From the NCBI RefSeq assembly GCF_003610735.1, contig NZ_RAQM01000007.1:535523-599522 (forward strand): DNA of 64,000 bases, read 5' to 3'. The notes under the pieces are model-generated. The model ran no database searches and was not told where the DNA came from. It saw nothing but the letters and a program-made list of their open reading frames with translations. The stretch is from Tenacibaculum lutimaris. Its GTDB lineage: Bacteria > Bacteroidota > Bacteroidia > Flavobacteriales > Flavobacteriaceae. Made by a program: the position numbers and the translations under genes. Below are positions 37,400-49,269 of this stretch, piece by piece (the stretch's first letter is position 1; every line of letters starts with the position of its first letter).

Positions 37400-38005
37400 A
37401 TGGCAAGATATACAGGACCAAAAACTAAGATTGCTCGTAAGTTTGGCGAAGCAATTTTCGGAGATGATAAAAACTTCGAAAAAAGAAATTACCCTCCAGG
37501 ACAACATGGTGTTGCTAAACGTAGAGGTAAAAAATCGGAATATGCTATCCAGTTAATGGAGAAGCAAAAAGCAAAATATACTTATGGTATTTTAGAGCGT
37601 CAATTCCGTAACATATTTAAGAAAGCACAAGCATCAGGAGGAATTACTGGTGAGGTGTTATTACAATTATGTGAGTCTCGTTTAGATAATGTTGTGTTCC
37701 GTTTAGGTATCGCTACTTCTCGTAGAGCTGCTCGTCAATTAGTTTCTCACCGTCACATCACAGTTAACGGAGATATCGTAAACATTCCTTCTTACAGATT
37801 ACAAGCAGGAGATGTTGTTGCAGTAAGAGAGAAATCTAAATCATTAGAAGCTATCGAAAATGCATTAGCTGCTAATAGTTCTGTTTACGAGTGGTTAACT
37901 TGGAATGCTGATTTGAAATCAGGAACTTTTGTAAAAGCTCCAGAAAGATTACAAATTCCTGAGAACATTAAAGAGCAATTAATCGTAGAATTATACTCTA
38001 AGTAA
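37400..38005 (+). CDS. rpsD: 30S ribosomal protein S4
   Basis: This 201-residue assembly protein nucleates the 30S body, forms part of the mRNA entry tunnel and is an rRNA antitermination factor. [20 protein letters not shown], the S4 RNA-binding domain with [26 protein letters not shown], and NLAxx-like C-terminal segments are present. It has its own promoter and leader and precedes rpoA by 103 bases. Confidence 0.97.
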   Translation: MARYTGPKTKIARKFGEAIFGDDKNFEKRNYPPGQHGVAKRRGKKSEYAIQLMEKQKAKYTYGILERQFRNIFKKAQASGGITGEVLLQLCESRLDNVVFRLGIATSRRAARQLVSHRHITVNGDIVNIPSYRLQAGDVVAVREKSKSLEAIENALAANSSVYEWLTWNADLKSGTFVKAPERLQIPENIKEQLIVELYSK

Positions 38006-38108
38006 TAAATTAATTATATTGGTATTTAGCCAAAGGGTTTATTCGTATTTCTTCAAACCTATAAACCGCGCAACTGAATAACAATTAAAACGAAGAAAAC
38101 AAATTAAT

Positions 38109-39101
38109 ATGGCAATTTTAAATTTTCAAAAACCTGATAAGGTAATTATGATTGAATCTACTGATTTTTCAGGAAGATTCGAATTTAGACCTCTTGAACC
38201 AGGTTTTGGATTAACAGTTGGTAATGCTTTAAGAAGAGTATTATTATCTTCATTAGAAGGATTCGCTATTACATCATTACGTATCGATGGAGTAGATCAC
38301 GAATTTTCAACAATTCAAGGTGTTGTAGAAGACGTAACTGAAATCATCTTAAACTTAAAACAAGTTCGTTTTAAGAAACAGATTGAAGAATCTGACAGAG
38401 AAACAGTTTCTATCGCAATATCAGGACAAGAGCAATTAACCGCTGGAGATTTACAAAAATTTATTTCAGGTTTCCAAGTATTAAATCCAGATTTAGTGCT
38501 TTGTAACATGGATAAATCAGTAACGTTAAATGCTGAAATTACCATTGAAAAAGGTAGAGGTTTTGTACCAGCAGAAGAAAACAAAAGAGCTGGTGCACCT
38601 TTAGGAACAATTTTCACAGATTCTATTTACACTCCAATTAAGAATGTAAAATATGCAATTGAAAATTTCCGTGTAGAGCAAAAGACCGATTATGAAAAAT
38701 TAGTTTTCGATATCGATACTGACGGTTCTATCAATCCTAAAGATGCCTTAACCGAAGCAGCTAAGATTTTAATCCACCACTTTATGTTATTCTCTGATGA
38801 GCGTATAACTTTAGAGGCAGATGAAATCGCACAAACTGAAACATATGATGAGGAATCATTACACATGCGTCAGTTATTAAAGACGAAATTAGTTGATATG
38901 GATTTATCAGTTCGTGCTTTAAACTGTTTAAAAGCTGCAGAAGTTGATACTTTAGGAGACTTAGTATCATTTAACAAAAGTGATTTAATGAAGTTCAGAA
39001 ACTTTGGTAAAAAATCATTAACTGAATTAGACGAGTTAGTGGCTAACAAAGGATTAAATTTCGGGATGGATTTAAGTAAATACAAATTAGATAAAGATTA
39101 A
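38109..39101 (+). CDS. rpoA: RNA polymerase subunit alpha
   Basis: This 330-residue protein forms the dimer that scaffolds RNA polymerase. The N-terminal domain shows [28 protein letters not shown]. The C-terminal domain (about 245-330) shows [18 protein letters not shown] and [12 protein letters not shown], the HhH-type DNA- and activator-binding surface. The 103-base gap after rpsD has a possible GGTTTAT/ATAAACC pairing but no clear promoter. Confidence 0.98.
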   Translation: MAILNFQKPDKVIMIESTDFSGRFEFRPLEPGFGLTVGNALRRVLLSSLEGFAITSLRIDGVDHEFSTIQGVVEDVTEIILNLKQVRFKKQIEESDRETVSIAISGQEQLTAGDLQKFISGFQVLNPDLVLCNMDKSVTLNAEITIEKGRGFVPAEENKRAGAPLGTIFTDSIYTPIKNVKYAIENFRVEQKTDYEKLVFDIDTDGSINPKDALTEAAKILIHHFMLFSDERITLEADEIAQTETYDEESLHMRQLLKTKLVDMDLSVRALNCLKAAEVDTLGDLVSFNKSDLMKFRNFGKKSLTELDELVANKGLNFGMDLSKYKLDKD

Positions 39102-39112
39102 CCTTTCATATT

Positions 39113-39140
39113 TTGCTCCCCTAAACTAGGGTAGTAGCAA
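39113..39140 (+). promoter_or_regulatory. Hairpin before rplQ
   Basis: TTGCT at 39113-39117 pairs with AGCAA at 39136-39140. The inner CCCTA (39119-39123) pairs with TAGGG (39127-39131), with an AAC loop and an internal bulge. The hairpin sits 24 bases before the rplQ ATG and could control translation; this is inference. Confidence 0.35.
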
Positions 39141-39163
39141 GATGAGAGCTAAAACCAAATGTC

Positions 39164-39640
39164 ATGAGACACGGAAAGAAATTTAATCATTTAGGTAGAA
39201 AGACAGCGCACAGAAAAGCGATGTTATCTAACATGGCTTGTTCTTTAATTGAGCACAAGCGAATCAATACTACTGAAGCTAAAGCAAAAGCTTTACGTAA
39301 GTTTGTTGAGCCTTTAATTACAAAATCTAAAGACGATACAACTCACAACCGTCGTGTAGTATTTAGTTACTTGCGTAACAAAGAGGCTGTTACAGAATTA
39401 TTCAAAGAAGTTTCTGTAAAAGTAGGAGACAGACCAGGAGGATATGTACGTATCATCAAATTAGGAAACCGTCAAGGAGATAACGCTCCTATGGCTATGG
39501 TTGAGTTAGTTGATTATAACGAGTTATACAATCCAAAAGGAGACAAAGCTAAAAAGAGTACTCGTCGTAGCCGTCGTGGTGGAGCGAAGAAAACTGAAGC
39601 TGCTGCTGTTGAAACTCAAACTTCACAAGAAGAAGAATAA
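39164..39640 (+). CDS. rplQ: 50S ribosomal protein L17
   Basis: This 158-residue protein has the standard [21 protein letters not shown] start and a core of about 120 residues ending [17 protein letters not shown] long extension with alternating lysine and acidic stretches ([23 protein letters not shown]) follows, as is common in the phylum. It is the last gene of the alpha operon; a terminator follows. Confidence 0.97.
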   Translation: MRHGKKFNHLGRKTAHRKAMLSNMACSLIEHKRINTTEAKAKALRKFVEPLITKSKDDTTHNRRVVFSYLRNKEAVTELFKEVSVKVGDRPGGYVRIIKLGNRQGDNAPMAMVELVDYNELYNPKGDKAKKSTRRSRRGGAKKTEAAAVETQTSQEEE

Positions 39641-39666
39641 AAATGAAAATTTTTATAAATTAAATC

Positions 39667-39703
39667 AAAGGGATAAACATTTTAATGTTTATCCCTTTTT
39701 TTG
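39667..39703 (+). terminator. Terminator of the alpha operon
   Basis: Fourteen-base arms (39667-39680 and 39685-39698) with a 4-base loop are followed by a T-run. The core GGATAAACAT closely resembles that of the terminator at 40436-40470 on the other side of the next gene. Confidence 0.92.
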
Positions 39704-39750
39704 AAATAAAAATTTTAAATTGGTAGATAATTAATTAAAATTTTTAAAAA

Positions 39751-40428
39751 ATGAAAAAGAATGTTTTTTTAATCACACTGTTATTTACCTTTAGTGCTAT
39801 TTATTCGCAATCCTCATTAGTTACAATAAATAGAAATCAAGATCTAGGTCTTTTTAATTCATCTTCTGGTGTTTATGAGATGATGAATAATGTAAAACAA
39901 ATTAAAAAACTGTATTATTTTAAAAGTTTTAATAATAAAACTATAATTAATATTAAAAACGGGAAGAAGTATAAAATTAATAACTTTAATCTGGATTTGG
40001 TAGATAATCTTTTTGTGTCTAAGGTAAACAATGATAGTTTGTTTGTTTTTTCAAGTATAGAAAGTGCAATTATAAACAATAGAGAATTTATAAAACAAGA
40101 TGGTGGAATTTATGAAGTTCTGGTTAAGGGAAAAAGAGTTAATTTTAAAATTAGATATTATTCAGAAAAAAAAGATGAAGTAATTGATAGACTTAATGGT
40201 AAGGTTGTTAAACCAATGCGCTTTGTGCTAAAAAAAGAGTATTATTTAGTAAACAATAAAACATCGTCATTGAAAATATTAAATAAGTTGAACAAAAAAA
40301 AGTTGTTAAAATTCATTGAAGACAATAAGTTGGAAAATGAAGTATTAAATTTTATAAAAAAGAAAAAATTATCTTTTAAAAAAGAAGAAGAAATTAAACA
40401 GATTCTAAATTATTATAATTCATTATAA
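39751..40428 (+). CDS. Exported protein of unknown function
   Basis: This 225-residue protein begins MKKNVFLITLLFTFSAIYSQ, a signal peptide cleaved after SQ or nearby. The remainder is Lys/Asn/Ile-rich. The C-terminal half is very basic and predicted helical (LKILNKLNKKKLLKFIEDN and similar). No family is recognised. It lies alone between rplQ and carA, with a near-copy of the same terminator on each side. It appears more AT-rich than its neighbours, which suggests a young or imported gene (impression, not computed). Confidence 0.55.
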   Translation: MKKNVFLITLLFTFSAIYSQSSLVTINRNQDLGLFNSSSGVYEMMNNVKQIKKLYYFKSFNNKTIINIKNGKKYKINNFNLDLVDNLFVSKVNNDSLFVFSSIESAIINNREFIKQDGGIYEVLVKGKRVNFKIRYYSEKKDEVIDRLNGKVVKPMRFVLKKEYYLVNNKTSSLKILNKLNKKKLLKFIEDNKLENEVLNFIKKKKLSFKKEEEIKQILNYYNSL

Positions 40429-40435
40429 GAGAACT

Positions 40436-40470
40436 AAAAAGGACAAACATTTAATGTTTGTCCTTTTTTT
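40436..40470 (+). terminator. Terminator after the 39751 gene
   Basis: Fifteen-base arms (40436-40450 and 40454-40468) with a 3-base loop and T-run. The core is GGACAAACAT, one change away from the terminator at 39667-39703. Confidence 0.92.
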
Positions 40471-40473
40471 ATA

Positions 40474-40481
40474 TATTTTTG
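40474..40481 (+). promoter_or_regulatory. carA promoter -7 box
   Basis: TATTTTTG ends 26 bases before the carA ATG and matches TAnnTTTG. No good TTTG is found at 19 bases; a TTTG lies 13 bases upstream inside the preceding terminator stem. Confidence 0.55.
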
Positions 40482-40506
40482 CAAACAAATTACACAACAC
40501 CACTAA

Positions 40507-41616
40507 ATGAAATATCAAACACGTAAAAAAGCATTAGTTTTATTAGCAGACGGAACTATTTTCTACGGTAAATCTATTGGGATAGAAGGAACCGCAACAG
40601 GAGAAATTTGTTTTAACACAGGTATGACAGGGTACCAAGAAATTTTTACTGACCCTTCTTACTTCGGACAACTTATGGTAACAACCAATGCACATATTGG
40701 TAATTATGGAGTTAACGATGAAGAAGTAGAATCAGATGGAATTAAAATTTCTGGATTAATTTGTCGTAATTTCAGTTTTACGCACTCTCGTGTAGATTCT
40801 GATGGGAATTTATTAGATTGGTTTAAAAAGCACAATTTAGTTGCTATTTCTGATGTAGATACCCGTGCATTAGTATCATATATTAGAGATAATGGAGCAA
40901 TGAACGCTATTATTTCTACAGAAGTAGATAATATTGAAGAATTAAAGAAGCAATTGGCTGAAACTCCGAATATGGAAGGATTAGAGTTAGCTTCCAAAGT
41001 GTCAACGAAAGAGCCTTATTTTGTAGGAGATGAGAATGCATCGATAAAGATCTCAGCTTTAGACATAGGAATCAAGAAAAACATTTTAAGAAACTTAGCT
41101 AAAAGGGGAGCTTACATAAAAGTGTATCGTTATAATGCAAGTTTTGAGCAAATGAGTGATTTCAATCCAGATGGGTATTTTATTTCAAATGGACCTGGAG
41201 ATCCAGAGCCTTTAGAAGAAGCTCAAAATACAGCAAAACAAATCATCGAAAAAGATTTACCTTTATTCGGAATTTGTTTAGGACACCAAGTAATTGCATT
41301 AGCTAACGGAATTTCTACTTATAAGATGCACAATGGTCACAGAGGAATCAACCATCCAGTAAAGAATTTGTTGACAGGTAAAGGAGAAATTACTTCTCAA
41401 AACCACGGGTTTGCTATCAATAGAGAAGAAACAGAAGCGCATCCAGATGTAGAGATTACACATGTACATTTAAACGATAATACGGTAGCAGGTATCAGAA
41501 TGAAATCTAAAAACGTATTTTCTGTACAGTACCACCCAGAAGCGAGCCCTGGGCCACATGATGCAGAATACTTATTTGATCAGTTTATCGAAAATATTAA
41601 AAAAGTAAAAGCTTAA
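40507..41616 (+). CDS. carA: Carbamoyl-phosphate synthase small subunit
   Basis: This 369-residue glutaminase subunit delivers ammonia from glutamine to CarB for arginine and pyrimidine synthesis. An N-terminal CPSase domain (ALVLLADGTIFYGKSIG, NTGMTGYQEIFTDPSY) is followed by a class I glutamine amidotransferase domain. The nucleophile Cys is in FGICLGHQ, and the catalytic His/Glu in YHPEASPGP. carB is not in the window, so the subunits are unlinked here. eno follows after a hairpin. Confidence 0.97.
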   Translation: MKYQTRKKALVLLADGTIFYGKSIGIEGTATGEICFNTGMTGYQEIFTDPSYFGQLMVTTNAHIGNYGVNDEEVESDGIKISGLICRNFSFTHSRVDSDGNLLDWFKKHNLVAISDVDTRALVSYIRDNGAMNAIISTEVDNIEELKKQLAETPNMEGLELASKVSTKEPYFVGDENASIKISALDIGIKKNILRNLAKRGAYIKVYRYNASFEQMSDFNPDGYFISNGPGDPEPLEEAQNTAKQIIEKDLPLFGICLGHQVIALANGISTYKMHNGHRGINHPVKNLLTGKGEITSQNHGFAINREETEAHPDVEITHVHLNDNTVAGIRMKSKNVFSVQYHPEASPGPHDAEYLFDQFIENIKKVKA

Positions 41617-41639
41617 TAAAAAATCTTTAAAAAATATAA

Positions 41640-41673
41640 TACATTCCCGTGGGTCGTAACTCACGGGAATGTA
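41640..41673 (+). promoter_or_regulatory. GC-rich hairpin between carA and eno
   Basis: A perfect 12-bp stem, TACATTCCCGTG (41640-41651) and its complement (41662-41673), has a 10-base loop GGTCGTAACT. It lies 18 bases before the eno ATG and lacks a U-run. It could be a weak terminator or, more likely, an mRNA processing or stabilising element in the eno leader. Confidence 0.55.
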
Positions 41674-41685
41674 TCTTAAAAATAA

Positions 41686-42981
<1,296 letters not shown>

Positions 42982-43007
42982 TTACAAAAACATTTATTAG
43001 TATATAT

Positions 43008-43041
43008 AAAAACTCATACAGTTACTGTATGAGTTTTTTTT
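43008..43041 (+). terminator. Terminator after eno
   Basis: Fourteen-base arms (43008-43021 and 43025-43038) with a TTA loop and a T-run to 43041. Confidence 0.92.
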
Positions 43042-43127
43042 GTACTTATATATGATAGAAGTTTGAATAAAGTAGAGTATTGCCCTCTTATATTGTTATA
43101 AAGTTATTTAATAATAAAAAATAAGCT

Positions 43128-43670
43128 ATGAAAAGAACAATGCTATTTATTTGCAGCTTAATCACTGTGACATTATTTTCTCAAGAAAAACAAACTGAAA
43201 GTGTTTGGAGAATTAATTTTTTAAATCCAGGTATTGAATATGAAATGCCAACAGGAAATAAATCAACACTTTCTGTTGGTTTAGGTATTGGATATAGCGG
43301 AAGCTATCCGCATTCTTCAGCTTCTGATGTAGATACAGGACTTGTGTATGCTATAAATCCTTTTGTTGATATACAGTACAAATGGTTTTACAATTTTGAT
43401 AAGCGTAAAATAAAAGGATTGAATACAACCACTAATTCAGGAAATTTTGTATCAGTTCGTGTCTTAACAAGAGGGAAAACTCTTTTTGGAGATGATGTAG
43501 TTACTGATAAATTAGATTTTGCAGTAGGGCCTACATGGGGTATACAGCGCAAACATGGAAAAAACTTCCACATGTTATTTGATATGGGGCCTATTTATTA
43601 TTTTGATGTTGATGGAGGTCACGGCTTTTTTCCTTTGATGTTGCAACTAAACTTAGGGTTTGATTTGTAA
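43128..43670 (+). CDS. Exported protein, probable small outer-membrane beta barrel
   Basis: This 180-residue protein has a signal peptide (MKRTMLFICSLITVTLFSQ). The mature part alternates hydrophobic and polar residues in strand-like stretches (for example SVGLGIGYSGS, FVDIQYKWFYNF, FVSVRVLTRG) and ends in LNLGFDL. This is consistent with an 8-stranded-type outer-membrane barrel. I do not recognise a specific family. The next gene follows after 36 bases and is similar in style. Confidence 0.6.
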   Translation: MKRTMLFICSLITVTLFSQEKQTESVWRINFLNPGIEYEMPTGNKSTLSVGLGIGYSGSYPHSSASDVDTGLVYAINPFVDIQYKWFYNFDKRKIKGLNTTTNSGNFVSVRVLTRGKTLFGDDVVTDKLDFAVGPTWGIQRKHGKNFHMLFDMGPIYYFDVDGGHGFFPLMLQLNLGFDL

Positions 43671-43706
43671 TATATTGTTAATAACAAACCTATTAAAATT
43701 GCTTTT

Positions 43707-44360
43707 ATGAAGAATAAAATGTTTGCATTGCTGCTAATAATGCTATTTATTAGTGTCTTTTCAAATGCTCAAATAAGTATTTATGATGCTGTACAAACAG
43801 GAAAAGAAATTGCTAAAGATGAAAAGAACTCAAATGAGTTATCTCCAAAACTTATTCAAACGATAGAGTTTGGAACATCTCTTCCAAGTGAAATAAAATA
43901 TAGCTTTAGTACTGATGAGTATTTTTCAGCACAAGAATTAAAAAGACGTTTATCATTCGAATTATTTTACAATATAAACTATCCTATTTTAAAGAAATTA
44001 ACTTTTGGAGCCGTGGCAGGAATTCAACATCAATCGCAAGGAAGTATTACAGGGCTAAAATTAGGAGCAAGTTTTCGATATTATTTTAAAAATTATGAGG
44101 GTGTCAATCTGTATTTAATGACCGCAAGAAGTATTGGTGTTTCAAATAATGTAAAAAACGAGGCAGGAGAAGGAAATATTCGAGTAGGCTTACAATTTCC
44201 TATAAAGGAGTTAACAGATTTTGATGATTTTAGAGTTGTCTTCAGTATTTTTTGGGACAATGATTCTTATGCGCTAAAAAAGCCTCTTTTAGGTACTGAA
44301 ATACCAAGCGATATTGTTTTTCGATCAGGTTACGGCTTTGGAATTGGCTTACAGTTTTAA
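43707..44360 (+). CDS. Exported protein, probable outer-membrane protein
   Basis: This 217-residue protein has signal MKNKMFALLLIMLFISVFSNAQ. After a short linker (about 25-55), strand-like stretches (AVAGIQHQSQGSITGLKLGASFRYYF, VVFSIFWDNDS) lead to a C-terminal SGYGFGIGLQF ending in Phe. These are marks of a beta barrel inserted by the BAM complex. Function is unknown; it is probably cotranscribed with the preceding gene. Confidence 0.6.
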   Translation: MKNKMFALLLIMLFISVFSNAQISIYDAVQTGKEIAKDEKNSNELSPKLIQTIEFGTSLPSEIKYSFSTDEYFSAQELKRRLSFELFYNINYPILKKLTFGAVAGIQHQSQGSITGLKLGASFRYYFKNYEGVNLYLMTARSIGVSNNVKNEAGEGNIRVGLQFPIKELTDFDDFRVVFSIFWDNDSYALKKPLLGTEIPSDIVFRSGYGFGIGLQF

Positions 44361-44455
44361 ATGTTTTATTTATAGAGAATAAAATAGCTCATTTTGAAAT
44401 AGATTTTTAATAAAAAAAAGTTATGTATTTATATCAAAAATCTATTTGTTGAGTC

Positions 44456-44486
44456 TTTTAAAATAATTCAAAAAATGGTATATTCG
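44456..44486 (+). promoter_or_regulatory. Possible gltA promoter
   Basis: TATATTCG at 44479-44486 is one base off TAnnTTTG. The -33 site 19 bases upstream (44456-44459) reads TTTT. It lies 37 bases before the gltA ATG. Confidence 0.45.
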
Positions 44487-44523
44487 CAACTCACTTCAAT
44501 CATTAAAATTTAAGAAATTTAAA

Positions 44524-45810
44524 ATGTCAGATATAGCAAAATTACAAATTGGCGAAAAAACGTATGAGTTTCCTTTAGTAAAGGGGACAGAGAATGAAAC
44601 TGCAATTGATATTAAAGCCTTAAGAGGAGCCACGGACGGTGTTATTACCATTGATCCTGGGTATAAAAATACAGGTTCATGCCAAAGTGCTATAACATTT
44701 TTAGATGGTGAACAAGGAATTTTAAGATATAGAGGATACTCTATTGAAGAATTAGCTGAAAAGGCAGACTTTTTAGAAGTGGCTTACTTATTAATTTTTG
44801 GTGAGTTACCAACAAAAGAGCAATTAGATAAGTTTTATGCAGATATATTAGATGAAGCTATTGTAGATGATGATATTAAGAAAATCATTGATGCTTTTCC
44901 TAAAAATGCACACCCAATGGGAGTGTTATCTTCGTTAACATCAGCTTTAACAGCTTTTAATCCGTCTTCTGTAAATGTTGATTCAGAAGAAGATATGTAC
45001 AAGGCTATCGTTAAAATTATGGGTAAATTCCCTGTTTTAGTAGCTTGGACATTACGTAAAAAACAAGGGCTACCATTACACTATGGCTCTCGTAAATTAG
45101 GATATGTAGAAAATATCTTAACAATGATGTTCCAAAAGCCGAATGATGAGTATGATTTAAACCCAATTATGATTAATGCTTTAGATAAGTTATTAATCTT
45201 ACACGCAGACCACGAGCAAAACTGTTCAACTTCAACAGTACGTATCGTAGGATCTTCTCATGCAGGGTTATTTGCATCATTATCAGCAGGTATTTCTGCT
45301 TTATGGGGACCTTTACATGGTGGAGCAAACCAAGCAGTGCTTGAAATGTTAGAAGCTATCAAAGAAGATGGAGGAGATACTAAAAAGTACATGGGTAAAG
45401 CAAAAGATAAAGAAGATCCTTTCCGTTTAATGGGATTCGGACACCGTGTATATAAAAACTTTGATCCAAGAGCAAAGATTATTAAGAAGGCTGCAGACGA
45501 AGTATTAGGAGATTTAGGAGTTGAAGATCCAATTTTAGACGTAGCTAAAGGTTTAGAAAGAGAAGCTTTAGAAGATCAATACTTTGTTGATAGAAAATTA
45601 TACCCTAACGTAGATTTCTACTCAGGTATTATCTACCGTGCGATGGGAATTCCAGTAGAAATGTTTACTGTAATGTTTGCTTTAGGACGTTTACCAGGAT
45701 GGATTGCTCAATGGAGAGAAATGCGTTTACGCAAAGAGCCAATCGGTCGTCCACGTCAAGTATATGTTGGAGAGAATTTAAGGGAGTTCGTAGAAATAGA
45801 CAAAAGATAA
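44524..45810 (+). CDS. gltA: Citrate synthase
   Basis: This 428-residue enzyme joins oxaloacetate and acetyl-CoA to enter the TCA cycle. HADHEQNCSTSTVR, GPLHGGANQAVLEML and GFGHRVYKNFDPRA hold the two catalytic histidines and the later catalytic Asp region. Length and the N-terminal extension match the hexameric Gram-negative type. It has its own promoter and terminator and is therefore probably monocistronic. Confidence 0.98.
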   Translation: MSDIAKLQIGEKTYEFPLVKGTENETAIDIKALRGATDGVITIDPGYKNTGSCQSAITFLDGEQGILRYRGYSIEELAEKADFLEVAYLLIFGELPTKEQLDKFYADILDEAIVDDDIKKIIDAFPKNAHPMGVLSSLTSALTAFNPSSVNVDSEEDMYKAIVKIMGKFPVLVAWTLRKKQGLPLHYGSRKLGYVENILTMMFQKPNDEYDLNPIMINALDKLLILHADHEQNCSTSTVRIVGSSHAGLFASLSAGISALWGPLHGGANQAVLEMLEAIKEDGGDTKKYMGKAKDKEDPFRLMGFGHRVYKNFDPRAKIIKKAADEVLGDLGVEDPILDVAKGLEREALEDQYFVDRKLYPNVDFYSGIIYRAMGIPVEMFTVMFALGRLPGWIAQWREMRLRKEPIGRPRQVYVGENLREFVEIDKR

Positions 45811-45822
45811 AACATGAAAAAA

Positions 45823-45855
45823 GTGTCATTTAATAATTTAAATGACATTTTTTTA
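45823..45855 (+). terminator. Terminator after gltA
   Basis: TGTCATTTA at 45824-45832 pairs with 45839-45847, with a 6-base loop and a T-run that follows. Confidence 0.85.
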
Positions 45856-45868
45856 TTTAATATAATTG

Positions 45869-46825
45869 ATGATGAAAGAAATTAAAATTATCAAAAATAG
45901 ATCGGATATTGGAGCTGGAACTCGCGGTTCTGATATGGGAGTTGATGCTATTGAAATAGCAGCGATAAATAAAAAAAGTAATTATTTTGATTCGCATGAT
46001 TTTGAAGACGTTATTACTGAAAACGAATCAATTTACAATAAAGTAAACAACTCGTTTGCTAAGCGAATTGATAGCGTTTTTAATCAATGTAAACGTTTAA
46101 GTAACCATGTGAAAGTTAACTTACAAGAAGGGAAATTTCCAATTGTATTGTCAGGAGATCATTCTTCAGCATTAGGAACCATTAGTGGTGTTAAGGCAGC
46201 TTACCCAACACAAAGAGTAGGTGTGGTTTGGATTGATGCTCATGGGGATTTGCATTCACCTTATACATCGCCATCTGGGAATATTCACGGTATGCCTTTG
46301 TCTGCTGCAATTTCAGATGATAATTTAGATTGTCAAATTAATGATGTTGACAGAGAAACATCAGAGTTATGGGAACGTATGAAAAACATAGGTACTCCAG
46401 GACAAAAAGTTTTACCAGAAGACATCGTTTTCTTTGGGGTTCGTGATACAGAAGAGCCAGAAGACAAACAAATGGAAAAATATGGTATTAAAAACTATAT
46501 GGTTGCTGAAGTCCGTTATCGAGGATTAGATGTTTGTGTAAACGAAGCTTTAGATAAACTTTCTAATTGTGATGTTATTTATGTGTCGTTTGATGTAGAT
46601 TCAATGGATTGTGATATGATTTCTTATGGAACAGGAACACCTGTGCCTAAAGGATTTGATCAATATGAAATCATTAATATTATCAATGGATTATTAGCAA
46701 GTAAAAAAGTAGCTTGTGTAGAATTTGTTGAAGTAAATCCGTTATTAGATTTCAAAGGAAATAAAATGGCTGAAACTGCTTTTGAAGTACTTGAAGAAGT
46801 AACTAAAAAAGTAAAGACTTTATAA
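45869..46825 (+). CDS. Arginase family hydrolase
   Basis: The product has 318 residues from the ATG at 45869; an ATG at 45872 and an upstream TTG at 45866 are alternatives. Manganese ligands are visible in SGDHSSALGT, WIDAHGDLHSP and SFDVDSMDCDM, so the binuclear Mn site is intact. The family cleaves the guanidino group of arginine (arginase), agmatine or formiminoglutamate. The VVWIDAHGDLHSP form and NIHGMPLSAA fit arginase (to ornithine and urea) best, but the substrate is not certain. Confidence 0.85.
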   Translation: MMKEIKIIKNRSDIGAGTRGSDMGVDAIEIAAINKKSNYFDSHDFEDVITENESIYNKVNNSFAKRIDSVFNQCKRLSNHVKVNLQEGKFPIVLSGDHSSALGTISGVKAAYPTQRVGVVWIDAHGDLHSPYTSPSGNIHGMPLSAAISDDNLDCQINDVDRETSELWERMKNIGTPGQKVLPEDIVFFGVRDTEEPEDKQMEKYGIKNYMVAEVRYRGLDVCVNEALDKLSNCDVIYVSFDVDSMDCDMISYGTGTPVPKGFDQYEIINIINGLLASKKVACVEFVEVNPLLDFKGNKMAETAFEVLEEVTKKVKTL

Positions 46826-46849
46826 AAAAATATAAAACAAAATAAAAAA

Positions 46850-46875
46850 GCGAGTATGTACATACTCGCTTTTTT
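46850..46875 (+). terminator. Terminator after the arginase gene
   Basis: GCGAGTAT at 46850-46857 pairs with 46862-46869, closing a GTAC loop. A-run before and T-run after make it usable in both directions. Confidence 0.88.
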
Positions 46876-46908
46876 ATTTTACAAAGGTAGTTTAGAAAAA
46901 TAAACACT

Positions 46909-46916
46909 TATATTTG
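46909..46916 (+). promoter_or_regulatory. thi operon promoter -7 box
   Basis: TATATTTG is an exact TAnnTTTG match placed just before the riboswitch, so the transcript should begin about 5-8 bases later, close to P1. No TTTG is seen 19 bases upstream. Confidence 0.65.
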
Positions 46917-46923
46917 CTTCAGT

Positions 46924-47004
46924 AAACTTTAGGAGTAGCTAGTTCGCTAGTTTGAGAAACATCCTTAGAACCTGATATGGTTAACACCAGCGTAGGGAAA
47001 AGTT
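46924..47004 (+). ncRNA. TPP riboswitch
   Basis: The thiamine pyrophosphate aptamer is recognised by TTTGAGA near 46951-46957 and by the long signature GAACCTGATATGGTTAACAC, followed by CAGCGTAGGGAAAAGTT. P1 is formed by AACTTT (46925-46930) and AAAGTT (46999-47004). It heads the thiamine operon and should turn expression down when TPP is high. The 5' strand of P1 can also pair with 47063-47070 near the thiS start, a possible expression platform. Confidence 0.95.
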
Positions 47005-47086
47005 GTAACATTTTATTCAGTGTCGTTTTTCTTTTAAAGAAACGATTCTGAACTTCTTCTACAGTTTACTTTAAAATAAGTTTTAT

Positions 47087-47290
47087 ATGATAACCTTAAA
47101 AGTAAACGACACTCAAAAAGAATTTTCTAGAACACTTTCATTACAAGATTTAGTTAATGAGCTAAAAGTTAAAACGAATGGTATTGCTATTGCAGTTAAT
47201 AGTAACGTAGTGAAAAAGGAAGAGTGGACTTCACGTATGCTCCAAAATAATGATAATATTTTAATCATTAAATCTACACAAGGAGGTTAA
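47087..47290 (+). CDS. thiS: Sulfur carrier protein ThiS
   Basis: This 67-residue ubiquitin-like protein is adenylated by ThiF and carries sulfur as a C-terminal thiocarboxylate into the thiazole ring. The required GG C-terminus is present (STQGG), and the small beta-grasp pattern MITLKVNDTQKEF is typical. First gene after the TPP riboswitch. Its initiator region lies within the postulated expression platform. Confidence 0.95.
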   Translation: MITLKVNDTQKEFSRTLSLQDLVNELKVKTNGIAIAVNSNVVKKEEWTSRMLQNNDNILIIKSTQGG

Positions 47291-47321
47291 TATTTTCAGC
47301 AAACAAAATTCACAAGAATAA

Positions 47322-49196
<1,875 letters not shown>

Positions 49197-49209
49197 ATTC
49201 TGAACATAG

Positions 49210-49256
49210 AATTATGAATTACGAGTTGACAATTTTTAAATTCGTAATTCATAATT
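49210..49256 (+). repeat. Inverted repeat between thiC and the thiE-like gene
   Basis: A perfect 15-base repeat, AATTATGAATTACGA (49210-49224) and its complement (49242-49256), has a 17-base loop. There is no T-run, so it is not an ordinary terminator. Related words recur at 49847-49871. Confidence 0.7.
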
Positions 49257-49269
49257 TAAAACCGATTAT

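Noticed and set aside
45866..45868. TTG at 45866 as the arginase start
   Set aside because: An ATG directly follows (45869) and another at 45872, so the TTG is not needed.
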